Shown here piece by piece: positions 45,125 to 56,635 of a DNA stretch of 64,000 bases. The translations under genes were made by a program, and so were the position numbers. Each line of letters starts with the position of its first letter. Positions within the stretch are counted from its first letter, which is position 1. This DNA is from an uncultured Oscillospiraceae bacterium (GTDB lineage Bacteria > Bacillota > Clostridia > Oscillospirales > Ruminococcaceae): assembly GCA_947522735.1 (NCBI GenBank), contig CANNTZ010000001.1, forward strand, positions 1-64,000. The letters run 5' to 3'. Below the pieces are notes generated by a model. That model saw only the letters and a program-made list of their open reading frames with translations, was not told the origin of the DNA and ran no database searches.

Positions 45125-45844
45125 TTGTTTATCAATGCAAGCAACCTCGACTTTTCCGCGCTCAACCGCAGCATACGCAACGCCAACGGGAGCTGCCGCA
45201 TTGGCGGCTGTCTGGGACAGCGCTTCATTGCGGCGGGAATGAGTGAAAAGTCCATCGAGATAGACGGTGTGCCCGGCAACGCGCTCGGCGCGTATCTCAG
45301 CGGCGCGCAGATAACCGTCAACGGAAACGCGCAGGACGCCGTGGGCGACACGATGAACGCCGGGCGGATAATCGTGCACGGGAGTGCCGGCGACGCCGCC
45401 GGCTACGCCATGCGCGGGGGCGAAATCTATATCAAGGGCAACGCAGGCTACCGTGCCGGAATACACATGAAGGAATACGGCGAGAAAAAGCCGGTTCTCG
45501 TTATCGGCGGCCACACCGGGAGCTTTCTCGGAGAATATCAGGCGGGCGGGCTTATAATTGTGCTCGGCCTGCACTCCGATCACCGTCCGATAGTCGGCAA
45601 CTTTCCCGGCACCGGAATGCACGGCGGCAAGCTGGTGCTGCGCGGCGACGTATCGGCGGTACGCTTTCTCAATCAGGTCAAGCTGCGCCCCGCAACCGAT
45701 GCCGATTTTGCCGAGATACATCCGTTCGTCGCGAATTTCTGTGCGTTTTTCGGCTACGACGCCGAATCGATGCTGCACGGAGACTACACCGTCGTCACAC
45801 CGGACAGCAAAAATCCGTACAAGCAGATGTACGTTGCAAACTGA
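45125..45844 (+). CDS. Glutamate synthase, GXGXG domain subunit
   Basis: 239 residues of right-handed beta-helix with repeated G-x-G-x-G turns (NALGAYLSGAQITVNGNAQDAVGD, GRIIVHGSAGDAAGYAMRGGEIYIKG), equal to the C-terminal domain of GltB. It completes the three-gene glutamate synthase. The initiation codon appears to be TTG (45125) with AAAGGCGTGG upstream. The 82-base spacer before it contains an AT-rich imperfect hairpin and seven T (45054-45080), which may attenuate. Confidence 0.92.
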   Translation: MFINASNLDFSALNRSIRNANGSCRIGGCLGQRFIAAGMSEKSIEIDGVPGNALGAYLSGAQITVNGNAQDAVGDTMNAGRIIVHGSAGDAAGYAMRGGEIYIKGNAGYRAGIHMKEYGEKKPVLVIGGHTGSFLGEYQAGGLIIVLGLHSDHRPIVGNFPGTGMHGGKLVLRGDVSAVRFLNQVKLRPATDADFAEIHPFVANFCAFFGYDAESMLHGDYTVVTPDSKNPYKQMYVAN

Positions 45845-45862
45845 ATTTGGGAGGACAGCGCC

Positions 45863-47071
45863 ATGAAGTATTCAAAGGAAGAGATCATGCAGTATGTCGC
45901 GGAGGAGGACGTCAAGTTCATCCGCATGGCGTTCTGCGATATCTATGGCAGACAGAAGAATATCTCCATCATGCCGGGCGAGCTTGACCGGGCGTTTGAA
46001 TACGGCATCGCCATCGACGCCTCCGCAATCCCCGGCTTTGGCGGCGAGGTTCATTCCGACATTCTGCTCCACCCGGATCCCTCGACGCTCGCGGTTCTTC
46101 CGTGGAGGCCGGAGCACGGACGCGTAGTGCGGATGTTCTGCTCGATAACCCATCCGAACGGCGAGCCGTTCGAGGCGGATACCCGCTCGCTGCTCATCAG
46201 AGCCGTGGAGGCCGCAAAAAAGACCGGTATCTCCTTTGCCTTCGGTACAGAGATGGAGTTCTACCTGTTCACCCGCGACGAAAACGGCGCGCCGACCAGG
46301 ATCCCCTACGACAACGCCGGTTACATGGACATCGCGCCGGACGACAAGGGGGAGAACGTCCGCCGCGAGATATGCCTGACGCTCGAGCAGATGGGCATCC
46401 GGCCCGAAAGCTCCCACCACGAGGAGGGCCCCGGACAGAACGAGATCGACTTTCGCTATTCCGACCCGCTGACCGCCGCGGACAACGCCGTCACCTTCCA
46501 CGCCGCCGTCAACACCGTCGCCGCGCGCAACGGCCTTTTCGCCGATTTCTCGCCCAAGCCGCTCGACTTCGAGGCTGGCAGCGGCATGCACATAAACATC
46601 TCGGCCAAAAGCGATGACCGTCGCGACGTCATGCCGCAGGTCATTGCAGGCATTCTTGACCACGTCTACGACATGACTGCGTTTCTCAACCCGACCATGG
46701 AATCCTATTTCCGCTTTGGCAGCAACAAGGCCCCGCGTTATATCTCCTGGTCGAGCGAGAACCGCTCGCAGCTCATCCGCATCCCCGCCGCGGAGGGCGA
46801 ATACAGGCGCGCGGAGCTGCGCTCGCCCGATTTGCTCTGCAACCCGTATCTCGCGCTGACGCTGCTCATGTACGCCGGCCTCGACGGGATAATCAAGGGC
46901 ACGCCGCTCCCCGCCCCGGCGGACATCAATCTCTACACCGCGCCGGACGAGGTGACAAGGCGTTTCCGCACGCTGCCCAGCGACCATCAGGAGGCAATGG
47001 CGGCTGCGCTCGAAAGCGGCTTCATAGCAAAAACGCTTCCTCGCTCGATAATACACGGCTACACCAGATGA
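45863..47071 (+). CDS. glnA: Type I glutamine synthetase (short form)
   Basis: 402 residues, about 40 shorter than typical GSI-alpha. Present: TEMEFYLF (metal), HHEEGPGQNEIDF, GSGMHINIS, NPTMESYFRF, NRSQLIRIP and RRAELRSPDLLCNPYLA. Two departures from the usual motif set are visible: GSGMHxH is GSGMHIN, losing the second His, and the loop NPTVNSYKRL is NPTMESYFRF. These are subgroup features or signs of altered activity. It is the fourth gene of the operon, 18 bases after the GXGXG subunit, with SD GGGAGGA. A second glutamine synthetase (glnN) is 5 kb away. Confidence 0.93.
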   Translation: MKYSKEEIMQYVAEEDVKFIRMAFCDIYGRQKNISIMPGELDRAFEYGIAIDASAIPGFGGEVHSDILLHPDPSTLAVLPWRPEHGRVVRMFCSITHPNGEPFEADTRSLLIRAVEAAKKTGISFAFGTEMEFYLFTRDENGAPTRIPYDNAGYMDIAPDDKGENVRREICLTLEQMGIRPESSHHEEGPGQNEIDFRYSDPLTAADNAVTFHAAVNTVAARNGLFADFSPKPLDFEAGSGMHINISAKSDDRRDVMPQVIAGILDHVYDMTAFLNPTMESYFRFGSNKAPRYISWSSENRSQLIRIPAAEGEYRRAELRSPDLLCNPYLALTLLMYAGLDGIIKGTPLPAPADINLYTAPDEVTRRFRTLPSDHQEAMAAALESGFIAKTLPRSIIHGYTR

Positions 47072-47118
47072 CATGCACCGCGCGTCAAAAAAGCTATTGA
47101 TTACAGGAGGGATGCGGA

Positions 47119-47703
47119 ATGGGTTCTGAACAGCGCCGTTACAGTCTGCTGCTGGCGTCGTCGGCGGAAAAATTCAACCGTGCCCTGCCCGCCATGCTCC
47201 CCGAAAGCCTCTATTCCCCCGTGACAGTCACGCCCTGCGTTGCGGATGCACGCAGAAGGCTGCTGGAAAATAAATATGACATCGTCATCGTAAACACTCC
47301 GCTGCCCGACGACTTTGGTACTCGGCTGGCGCTGGACGTCTGCGATTGCAGCGGCGCCGGCGTGCTGCTGCTGGTGAAAGCGGAGCATTATCCCGACATA
47401 AACGCGCGCGTATCGCCCAGCGGCGTGCTCGTCCTCTCCAAGCCGACCACGCCGCAGCTCATCACCCAATCGCTGACGCTGCTTTGCGCGACGCGTGAGC
47501 GGCTGCGCCGGATGGAGGAAAAAACCGCGTCCATCGAGGAAAAAATGGAGGATATCCGCGTGGTGAACCGCGCAAAGTGCCTGCTGATAGAGCAGCTCAG
47601 GATGACCGAGCCGGAGGCCCACCGCTATCTTGAAAAGCAGGCGATGGATCGCTGCGTCACAAGGCGCGCCATAGCGGAAAATATAATTTCAACCTATAAA
47701 TAA
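47119..47703 (+). CDS. ANTAR-domain antiterminator with pseudo-receiver (NitR-like)
   Basis: 194 residues. The N-terminal part (1-120) has a receiver-like pattern: YDIVIVNTPLP and VLVLSKPTTP, which keeps the conserved Lys. The phospho-acceptor Asp is replaced by Asn59 and the acidic pair after strand 1 is missing, so phosphorylation is unlikely. A coiled coil (about 125-150) leads into the ANTAR domain: EDIRVVNRAKCLLIEQLRMTEPEAHRYLEKQAM, then AIAENII. ANTAR domains bind RNA hairpins to block terminators. A gene of this kind next to glnA (NitR of Clostridium saccharobutylicum) was proposed to control glutamine synthetase and glutamate synthase; here it sits directly after glnA. SD GGAGGG. Confidence 0.92.
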   Translation: MGSEQRRYSLLLASSAEKFNRALPAMLPESLYSPVTVTPCVADARRRLLENKYDIVIVNTPLPDDFGTRLALDVCDCSGAGVLLLVKAEHYPDINARVSPSGVLVLSKPTTPQLITQSLTLLCATRERLRRMEEKTASIEEKMEDIRVVNRAKCLLIEQLRMTEPEAHRYLEKQAMDRCVTRRAIAENIISTYK

Positions 47704-49353
<1,650 letters not shown>

Positions 49354-49405
49354 AAATCCGAAGAAAGGAGCTTTTGCCAGGGCGAAAGCAACGGTAAAAC
49401 AAATT

Positions 49406-50203
49406 ATGAGATTCACAAAGATGCACGGCCTCGGAAACGACTACCTCTATGTATTCTCCGACGTCGAGCCCGCGGAGCCGGAAGCGCTTTCGATAAAGCT
49501 GTCCGACCGGCACTTCGGCGCGGGCTCCGACGGGATGATATGGATCCTTCCCTCTGAGGCTGCCGATTTTAAGATGCGCATATTCAACGCCGACGGCAGC
49601 GAGGCGGAGATGTGCGGCAACGGCATCCGCTGCGTCGGAAAGTACGTCTACGACAAGGGCCACACCCGCAAAACGCGGCTGACCGTCGAGACGCTCTCAG
49701 GCATAAAGTCGCTCGAGCTTGCCGTGGAAAACGACAGGGTGAAAAGCGTGACCGTCGGCATGGGTAAGGCTGTCGTTGGCGGCCGGGCAAATGTGGTTAT
49801 CGACGGTGAAAAGGTGGAATACACTCCCGTCTCGATGGGCAATCCGCACGCCGTTGTGTTTACGGACGACGCCGCGCACGCGCCGCTGACCACACTTGGC
49901 GCAAAAATGGAGCGCGCGCCCGCCTTTCCCGGCGGCGTCAACGTCGAGTTTGTTCAGGTGCTCGCGCCGGACAGGCTGCGTATGCGTGTCTGGGAGCGCG
50001 GCAGCGGGATAACGATGGCATGCGGTACGGGTGCGTGCGCATCGGTTGCGGCGGCTGTGGCGGCGGGCCTCTGTAGATCCGGCGGCGCTGTCGAGGTTGT
50101 GCTTGACGGCGGCAGCCTCTACATCAGCGTGTCCCCGGAAAACGACGTGACAATGACCGGCCCCGCAGAGACGATTTATGAAGGAGAGACTGTAGATGAT
50201 TAG
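49406..50203 (+). CDS. dapF: Diaminopimelate epimerase
   Basis: Interconverts LL- and meso-diaminopimelate for lysine and peptidoglycan. 265 residues: MRFTKMHGLGNDYLYV start, first catalytic Cys in EAEMCGNGIRC, second in GITMACGTGACASVA. There is no good SD near the ATG; AAAGGAG lies about 35 bases upstream, so initiation may depend on read-through translation. Overlaps dapL by eight bases. Confidence 0.96.
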   Translation: MRFTKMHGLGNDYLYVFSDVEPAEPEALSIKLSDRHFGAGSDGMIWILPSEAADFKMRIFNADGSEAEMCGNGIRCVGKYVYDKGHTRKTRLTVETLSGIKSLELAVENDRVKSVTVGMGKAVVGGRANVVIDGEKVEYTPVSMGNPHAVVFTDDAAHAPLTTLGAKMERAPAFPGGVNVEFVQVLAPDRLRMRVWERGSGITMACGTGACASVAAAVAAGLCRSGGAVEVVLDGGSLYISVSPENDVTMTGPAETIYEGETVDD

Positions 50204-51383
50204 CCCGAATCTGCACTACGGCGAGCTGAAAAGCTCCTATCTGTTCCACAATATCTCGCTGAAGGTCGCCGCGTACAGCGGGACGCATCCGGACGCGCAC
50301 CTGCTGCGGCTCGGGATCGGCGACGTGACGCTCCCGCTGTGCGACGCGGTTATAAGGGCACTGCACTCGGCGGTGGACGACCAGTCGCGAAAGGAGACGT
50401 TCCACGGCTACATGCCGGAATGCGGCGCGGATTTCTTTCGCGAGGCCGTCCGGGGCTATTACGCCGAACGCGGCATACCGCTCGCTGCGGACGAGATATT
50501 CGTCTCGAGCGGCGCGAGCGACGAGCTGGGTGACATCCTCGACCTCTTCTCCTCCGACAACGCGGCGCTCATCATGGAGCCGGCATATCCCGCCTATGTG
50601 GACGCGAACGTCATCTCCGGGCACAGGGTGATCCATCTCCCCGCCTCGCGCGATAACGGCTTTGTGCCGTCGCCCGATCCGTCAATTCGCGCCGACCTCA
50701 TATATATATGCTCGCCGAACAATCCCACCGGCGCGGTGTTCAGCCGCGAAATACTCTCCGAATGGGTGGAATATGCCAACGCAAACGGCGCGGTCATTCT
50801 CTTCGACGCCGCCTATGAGGCGTTCATAGAGGACACTGACGTCCCGCACAGCATCTTTGAGATAGCCGGAAGCCGCACCTGTGCCATCGAGATATGCTCC
50901 CTCTCCAAGACGGCGGGCTTCACCGGCACCCGCTGCGGCTACACCGTCATTCCAAGAACGCTTTCGCGCGGCGGCATGAGCTTCAACTCGATGTGGGTGC
51001 GCAACCGCACCACCAAAACCAACGGCGTCTCATATATCCTCCAGCGCGGCGGCGCGGCTGTGTTCTCGCCGGAGGGGCAGCGCGAGATAAAAGAGAGCAT
51101 TGCCGTCTATAAGGCGAACGCCGCAGTGCTGATGGAAGCGCTAGACGGCTGCGGGATATGGTATTGCGGCGGCAAAAACGCGCCGTATATCTGGATGGAG
51201 TGCCCGATGGGCATGGGAAGCTGGGAGCTGTTCGATTTTCTGCTCGCCGAAGCGCAGATCGTCGGCACTCCGGGCGAGGGCTTCGGCGCCTGCGGCGAGG
51301 GCTATTTCCGCCTTTCCACCTTCGGCGACCCAAGCGACACAAAAGAAGCCGCCAAACGCTTTACAAAGCTGTTCGGCGTGTGA
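50196..51383 (+). CDS. dapL: LL-diaminopimelate aminotransferase
   Basis: PLP enzyme that converts tetrahydrodipicolinate directly to LL-DAP, the one-step pathway common in Clostridia. 395 residues with LRLGIGDVTLPLCDAV, EPAYPAYVDANVISGH, YICSPNNPTGAVF, and the PLP lysine region CSLSKTAGFTGTRCGYTVIP. Overlap with dapF fits coupled translation and a shared function. The carA promoter overlaps its 3' end. Confidence 0.95.
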   Translation: MISPNLHYGELKSSYLFHNISLKVAAYSGTHPDAHLLRLGIGDVTLPLCDAVIRALHSAVDDQSRKETFHGYMPECGADFFREAVRGYYAERGIPLAADEIFVSSGASDELGDILDLFSSDNAALIMEPAYPAYVDANVISGHRVIHLPASRDNGFVPSPDPSIRADLIYICSPNNPTGAVFSREILSEWVEYANANGAVILFDAAYEAFIEDTDVPHSIFEIAGSRTCAIEICSLSKTAGFTGTRCGYTVIPRTLSRGGMSFNSMWVRNRTTKTNGVSYILQRGGAAVFSPEGQREIKESIAVYKANAAVLMEALDGCGIWYCGGKNAPYIWMECPMGMGSWELFDFLLAEAQIVGTPGEGFGACGEGYFRLSTFGDPSDTKEAAKRFTKLFGV

Positions 51384-51389
51384 TATAAT
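51360..51389 (+). promoter_or_regulatory. carAB promoter overlapping the end of dapL
   Basis: TTTACA (51360-51365), spacer 18, TATAAT (51384-51389). Predicted start near 51396. Confidence 0.75.
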
Positions 51390-51401
51390 AATCTCATAAA
51401 A

Positions 51402-51432
51402 ATACTCTGGGCGGCTCCCTCGCCCGGAGTAT
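51402..51432 (+). other. Stem-loop at the start of the carA leader
   Basis: ATACTCTGGGCG (51402-51413) pairs with CGCCCGGAGTAT (51421-51432), loop GCTCCCT, one G-U pair. No U-run. It is either the end structure of the dapL transcript or a 5' stem of the carA mRNA. No PyrR-type binding loop was recognised in the rest of the leader. Confidence 0.65.
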
Positions 51433-51503
51433 CATTGTAAATCCCCACAAAGCCTTTACACCGCCAACCGTTTACTATTTATCCATATCAAGGGGGTCAA
51501 CGC

Positions 51504-52598
51504 ATGAGAGAAAAGGACAGAAAGCTCGTTCTCGAGGACGGGAGCGAATATGTCGGCTACGGCTTCGGCGGCAGCTCCGAGAGGGTGTGCGAGATCGTTT
51601 TCAACACGTCGATGGTAGGCTATCAGGAGGTCGTCTCCGACCCGTCCTACACCGATCAGGCAGTCGTCATGACCTATCCGCTTATAGGCAACTACGGCGT
51701 CACCGACGACGACTTCGAGTGCAAAAATCCGAGCATCGGCGGACTTGTCGTCTACGACTACAACGACATGCCCTCCAACTTTCGCTACACCAAGACACTC
51801 TCCGAGCTGCTTGAGGAAAACGGCATCCCCGGCATTTCCGGCGTCGATACCAGAAAGCTCACCCGCAGCATCCGCGACCTCGGCTCACGCCGCGCGCTGA
51901 TAACCGCCGCGGACACTCCGGTCGAGCACGCGCTCGAAATTATCCGGAGCACGCCGGTGCCGCACGACGCGGTGCGACGCGTGAGCTGCAAAAAACGCTG
52001 GTATTCCCGCACCTCTAACCCACGCTTCAACGTCGTCGCGGTGGATTGCGGGATAAAGCTCAACATCATCCGCTCACTCAACCGTTTTGGCTGCAACGTC
52101 ACCGTCGTGCCCTATGACACGCCCGCAACGGAGATCGAATTTATGAAGCCGGACGGCGTGTTCCTCTCAAACGGTCCCGGCAACCCGGAGGATGTGACTC
52201 CGGTCATCGAGACGGTCCGGCGCCTTCGCGGCCGCTATCCCATCTTCGGCATCTGCCTCGGCCACCAGATAATCTCGCTTGCCTACGGCGCGCACACCTA
52301 TAAGCTCAAGTTCGGCCACCGCGGCGGCAACCATCCCGTCATGAACACGGACACCGGCAAAATCGAGATCACCTCGCAGAACCACAGCTATGCCGTGGAC
52401 AAAGCAAGCGTAGAGGGCACAGGGCTTGCCGTAACCCACATAAATCTGCTTGACGGCACCGTGGAGGGCATGAGGTGCGCCACCGACCGCGTGTTCAGCG
52501 TCCAGTACCACCCCGAGAGCGCGCCCGGCCCGCAGGACAGCAGCTACCTGTTTGAGCAGTTTGTGCAGCAGATGAAGGAGGCGAAGGGCAATGCCTAA
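51504..52598 (+). CDS. carA: Carbamoyl phosphate synthase small (glutaminase) subunit
   Basis: Provides ammonia from glutamine for carbamoyl phosphate, used for pyrimidines and arginine. 364 residues: [34 protein letters not shown], the nucleophile Cys in [17 protein letters not shown] and [21 protein letters not shown]. It overlaps carB by eight bases. Confidence 0.97.
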   Translation: MREKDRKLVLEDGSEYVGYGFGGSSERVCEIVFNTSMVGYQEVVSDPSYTDQAVVMTYPLIGNYGVTDDDFECKNPSIGGLVVYDYNDMPSNFRYTKTLSELLEENGIPGISGVDTRKLTRSIRDLGSRRALITAADTPVEHALEIIRSTPVPHDAVRRVSCKKRWYSRTSNPRFNVVAVDCGIKLNIIRSLNRFGCNVTVVPYDTPATEIEFMKPDGVFLSNGPGNPEDVTPVIETVRRLRGRYPIFGICLGHQIISLAYGAHTYKLKFGHRGGNHPVMNTDTGKIEITSQNHSYAVDKASVEGTGLAVTHINLLDGTVEGMRCATDRVFSVQYHPESAPGPQDSSYLFEQFVQQMKEAKGNA

Positions 52599-55500
52599 GA
52601 GAACGGATATCAAAAAAGTGCTTGTCATCGGCTCCGGCCCGATAGTTATCGGACAGGCCGCCGAATTTGACTACGCGGGAACTCAGGCGTGCCTCGCTCT
52701 GAAGGAGGAGGGCTACGAGGTCGTTCTCGCCAACTCCAACCCGGCTACCATCATGACCGATACCTCCATCGCCGACAAGGTGTATATGGAGCCGTTGACG
52801 CTGGAATTTCTGGCGCGCATCTGCCGTCTTGAGCGCCCCGACGCCATCGTTCCGGGCATCGGCGGCCAGACCGGGCTTAACCTTGCGATGCAGCTCTCCA
52901 AAAAAGGCGTGCTTGACGAGTGCGAGATCGAGCTGCTCGGCACCGACGCAAGGAGCATCGAATGCGCCGAAGACCGCGAGCTGTTCAAGCAGCTGTGCGA
53001 GCGCATCGGCGAGCCGGTAGTCCCGTCGAAAATATCCTACAACGTCGAGGAGGCGCTGGAAGCCGCTGTGGAGATCGGATATCCCGTGATTCTGCGCCCG
53101 GCATTCACTCTTGGCGGCACAGGCGGCGGCTTTGCAGACACCCCGGAGGATCTGCGCGAGATGATGAAAAACGCTCTCGCCCTTTCGCCAGTGCATCAGG
53201 TGCTGATCGAAAAGAGCATCAAGGGCTACAAGGAGATCGAATACGAGGTCATCCGCGACGCCAACGACACCGCCATTACCGTGTGCAACATGGAAAACCT
53301 CGACCCCGTCGGCATCCACACCGGCGACTCCATCGTTGTCGCCCCCAGCCAGACGCTGACCAACAAGGAATATCACATGCTGCGCGACAGCGCCCTGCGC
53401 ATAATCCGCGCGCTCGGCGTCAAGGGCGGCTGCAACGTCCAGTTCGCGCTCGACCCGCACTCGTTCCGCTACTACGTCATTGAAGTCAACCCGCGCGTGT
53501 CCCGTTCCTCGGCGCTCGCCTCCAAGGCAAGCGGATATCCGATAGCGCGCGTCTCCGCAAAGATTGCCGTGGGAATGGATCTGCACGAGATACGTCTTGC
53601 AAACACTCCCGCCTGCTTCGAGCCGGCCCTCGACTACATAGTCACCAAAATGCCGCGCTTCCCCTTTGACAAGTTCCCGGCGGCTCTCAACACCCTTTCC
53701 ACCCAGATGAAGGCCACGGGCGAGGTCATGAGCGTGGGCCGCACCTTTGAGGAGAGCCTGCTCAAGGCGATTCGATCACTTGAGGAGAACAAGAACCACA
53801 TCCACATGGAAAAATTCGACTCCTCGCACATGAGCGTGGACGAGCTGCTCGAATACATCAAAAACGGCACCGACGATCGCATCTATGCCATCTCCCAACT
53901 GATATGGATGGGGGTAGACCCCTCGCTCATCTGCGACATCACGCAGATTGACATGTTCTTCCTTGACAAAATCAAAAAAATTGTCGATTTTGAGAGAGAG
54001 CTGGAGACATCCCCGCACTCCTCAGAGCTGCTGCGTGAGGCGAAGCGTCTGGGCTTCTCGGACTCCTATGTCGCGGAGCTTTGGAACGACACCGAGGACA
54101 ACGTCTACGAGCGCCGCCGCAGAGAGAACATCTTCCCGGTCTACAAGATGATCGACACCTGCGCGAGCGAATTTGACAGCTACATCCCCTATTTCTACTC
54201 CACCTATGCCGACGAGAACGAGTCGATCGTCTCGGATAAAAAGAAGGTGATCGTCCTCGGCTCCGGCCCGATACGCATCGGTCAGGGCGTGGAGTTCGAC
54301 TATTCCACCGTTCACGCCGTGCGCACCATCCGACAGCTCGGCTACGAGGCCATCGTCATCAACAACAACCCCGAGACCGTCTCGACCGATTACACCACCG
54401 CCGACAAGCTCTATTTTGAGCCGTTGACTGTCGAGGACGTGATGAACATCGTTCAGCTCGAAAAGCCGGAGGGCGTCATAGCGACGCTGGGCGGGCAGAC
54501 CGCCGTCAACCTTGCGGAGCCGCTCGCGCGGCGCGGCGTGAAGATTATAGGCACCGGCCGCAGCGCCATCGAAAAGGCGGAGAATCGCGACGCCTTCGAT
54601 GCGGTCATCAAGTCGCTGGGCATCCCCAATCCGCAGGGCGAGGCCGTCACCGATATAGAGAGCGGCGTCAGGGCCGCGGAGCGCATCGGCTATCCGCTGC
54701 TCGTACGCCCAAGCTTCGTGCTGGGTGGGCGCGCAATGGAGATCGTTGCGAACGAGAGCATGCTGCGCAAATATCTTCGCAGCGCCGTCGAGGTGGACGA
54801 GGACAAGCCGGTGCTGATTGACAAGTACCTCTCAGGCAAGGAGGTTGAGGTGGACGCCGTCTGTGACGGAGAGCAGGTGCTCATCCCCGGTATAATGGAG
54901 CTTGTGGAGCGCACCGGTGTCCACTCCGGCGACAGCACAAGCGTATACCCGCCCTTCTCCATTTCTGAGGCCGTCAAGACGACCATCGCCGAATACACGA
55001 CGAAGCTTGGCCTTGGAATCGGCATAGTCGGGCTGTTCAACATTCAGTTTATCGTTGACGGCAACGACAATGTTTACGTCATCGAGGTCAATCCGCGCGC
55101 GTCCCGCAGCGTGCCGTTCCTCTCCAAATCGACCGGGCAGAATCTCGTCAACATCGCGACGCGCGTCATGCTTGGGCAGACGTTGCGTGAGCAGGGACTG
55201 ACCGAGATGCGTCTGCCGGAGAAGAAGTGGTGGTACGTCAAGGCTCCCGCGTTCTCCTTCGCCAAGCTGACAGGCATGGACGCCTATCTGTCGCCGGAAA
55301 TGAAATCGACCGGAGAGGCCATCGGCTACGACCGGCGGCTCAACCGTGCGCTCTACAAGGCGCTACAGGCGTCCGGCATCAAGATGAAGGAGTACGGCAC
55401 CGTCATCGTGACCCTGGCAGACGAGGACAAGGAGGAGGCGCTCCCGCTGGTAAAGCGCTTCTACCGTCTCGGCTTCAACATCGAGGCGACTATTGGCACC

Positions 55501-55782
55501 GCGAACTTTCTCAAGCTTCACGGCATCCGCACCCGTGTACGCGGCAAGCTCAGCGAGGGCAGCGAGGAAATCCTCGACTCCATCCGCGCGGGCTATGTCA
55601 GCTACATCATCAACACCCGCGCCATTCTTTCCGGCGTACACTACGAGGACGGAGTCGCGATAAGGCGCTGCGCCGTACAGAACGGCGTGACGATCTTCAC
55701 CTCCCTCGATACGGCGCGCATAGTGCTTGACGTGCTCGAAGAAATCACACCCGAGATATCCACCATCAACGCCGGCCACTAA
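52591..55782 (+). CDS. carB: Carbamoyl phosphate synthase large subunit
   Basis: 1063 residues, full length. Two ATP-grasp halves ([19 protein letters not shown] at the start; [18 protein letters not shown] at about 550) carry out bicarbonate and carbamate phosphorylation. The C-terminal MGS-like allosteric domain holds [43 protein letters not shown] and [16 protein letters not shown] are conserved in each half. The stop is followed immediately by repeat block 3. Confidence 0.97.
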   Translation: MPKRTDIKKVLVIGSGPIVIGQAAEFDYAGTQACLALKEEGYEVVLANSNPATIMTDTSIADKVYMEPLTLEFLARICRLERPDAIVPGIGGQTGLNLAMQLSKKGVLDECEIELLGTDARSIECAEDRELFKQLCERIGEPVVPSKISYNVEEALEAAVEIGYPVILRPAFTLGGTGGGFADTPEDLREMMKNALALSPVHQVLIEKSIKGYKEIEYEVIRDANDTAITVCNMENLDPVGIHTGDSIVVAPSQTLTNKEYHMLRDSALRIIRALGVKGGCNVQFALDPHSFRYYVIEVNPRVSRSSALASKASGYPIARVSAKIAVGMDLHEIRLANTPACFEPALDYIVTKMPRFPFDKFPAALNTLSTQMKATGEVMSVGRTFEESLLKAIRSLEENKNHIHMEKFDSSHMSVDELLEYIKNGTDDRIYAISQLIWMGVDPSLICDITQIDMFFLDKIKKIVDFERELETSPHSSELLREAKRLGFSDSYVAELWNDTEDNVYERRRRENIFPVYKMIDTCASEFDSYIPYFYSTYADENESIVSDKKKVIVLGSGPIRIGQGVEFDYSTVHAVRTIRQLGYEAIVINNNPETVSTDYTTADKLYFEPLTVEDVMNIVQLEKPEGVIATLGGQTAVNLAEPLARRGVKIIGTGRSAIEKAENRDAFDAVIKSLGIPNPQGEAVTDIESGVRAAERIGYPLLVRPSFVLGGRAMEIVANESMLRKYLRSAVEVDEDKPVLIDKYLSGKEVEVDAVCDGEQVLIPGIMELVERTGVHSGDSTSVYPPFSISEAVKTTIAEYTTKLGLGIGIVGLFNIQFIVDGNDNVYVIEVNPRASRSVPFLSKSTGQNLVNIATRVMLGQTLREQGLTEMRLPEKKWWYVKAPAFSFAKLTGMDAYLSPEMKSTGEAIGYDRRLNRALYKALQASGIKMKEYGTVIVTLADEDKEEALPLVKRFYRLGFNIEATIGTANFLKLHGIRTRVRGKLSEGSEEILDSIRAGYVSYIINTRAILSGVHYEDGVAIRRCAVQNGVTIFTSLDTARIVLDVLEEITPEISTINAGH

Positions 55783-55789
55783 CCGGCGG

Positions 55790-56612
55790 TCGCCCGGGCA
55801 ATGTCCGGTGATATATCCGCGGCGGGCAATGTCCGGTGATATATCCGCGGCGGGCAAGCGCCCGCAGGCATATCCGCAGTTCGCGCAAAGGCGCTTACGT
55901 TATCGAGTGCGCTGGCTGGTTCGCGCGGAGTTGAGTGGTTCTATCTTTTCTTATGGTTAACTTTTTCTTTCGCCTATCGGCGAGGATTGACTGCGCTTTG
56001 GCGCTGACTTGCCCTCGTGCCGGGCGGGCACTTACTTTCGTTCTGCGACGAAAGTAAGCAAAGGCGCACCAAGGAAAGAGAAGAAAACCGTTCGGGCGGT
56101 TTTCTTCTCTCCCCTTGGATCTCCTCTCATCTTTCGACCGGACGCGGAACGCCTCCGCGCTTTGCGCGGTGGGCTTACGTTATCAAGTGCGCTGACTGGC
56201 TCGCGCGGAGAAAGGTAGAATTATGCTCGCGCCGCGGGGGATGGACGCTGTGCAACAGCAAACGTAAGAAACCGTCGCTTGCGCCGGTTTCGTCCGCGGA
56301 TATATCTGCGGGCATTGCCCGCCGCGATTCGCCTCCGGGCTTTGCGCGGTGGGCTTACGTTATCAAGTGCGCTGACTGGCTCGCGCGGCGAAAGGTTGAA
56401 TTATGCTCGCGCCGCGGGGATGAACGCTGCGCAATAGCAAACGTAAGAAACCGTCGCTTGCGCCGGTTTCGTCCGCGGCTATATCTGCGGGCATTGCCCG
56501 CCGCCGCGGGAATAAGTTAACGAAACCGATAACGTAAGGTTCCCGCAACGCGAAGCGTGAGGACGACCGATCCGCGGCTATATCCCCGGGCATTGCCCGG
56601 CCGCGGGAATTA
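55790..56612. repeat. Interspersed GC-rich hairpin repeat, block 3 (inverted)
   Basis: Fills the carB-rqcH gap with the same modules as blocks 1 and 2 in the opposite orientation: GGGCAATGTCCGG palindromes, GCGCTTACGTTATCGAGTGC (about 55890), the A/T-rich tail, the paired-hairpin module (56031-56118), then two copies of GAAACCGTCGCTTGCGCCGG (about 56268 and 56448). Because carB and rqcH are on the plus strand while pyrH-frr-rseP are on the minus strand, the transcript reads the repeat in the same sense in all three places. Confidence 0.85.
56031..56118. repeat. Paired-hairpin module, copy 3
   Basis: CTTACTTTCG (56031-56040) with CGAAAGTAAG (56049-56058), then 22-base arms 56069-56090 and 56097-56118 with loop TTCGGG. 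The long hairpin is the exact reverse complement of copy 2. Confidence 0.85.
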
Positions 56613-56635
56613 ATGCTGCGCAAAGGAGAAATAAT

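Noticed and set aside
56017..56520. Open frames across repeat block 3 (also similar ones in blocks 1 and 2) that look like a conserved protein with TKVSKGAPRKEKK
   Set aside because: The similarity comes from the repeat DNA; frames break between copies, have no SD and cover hairpin arms.
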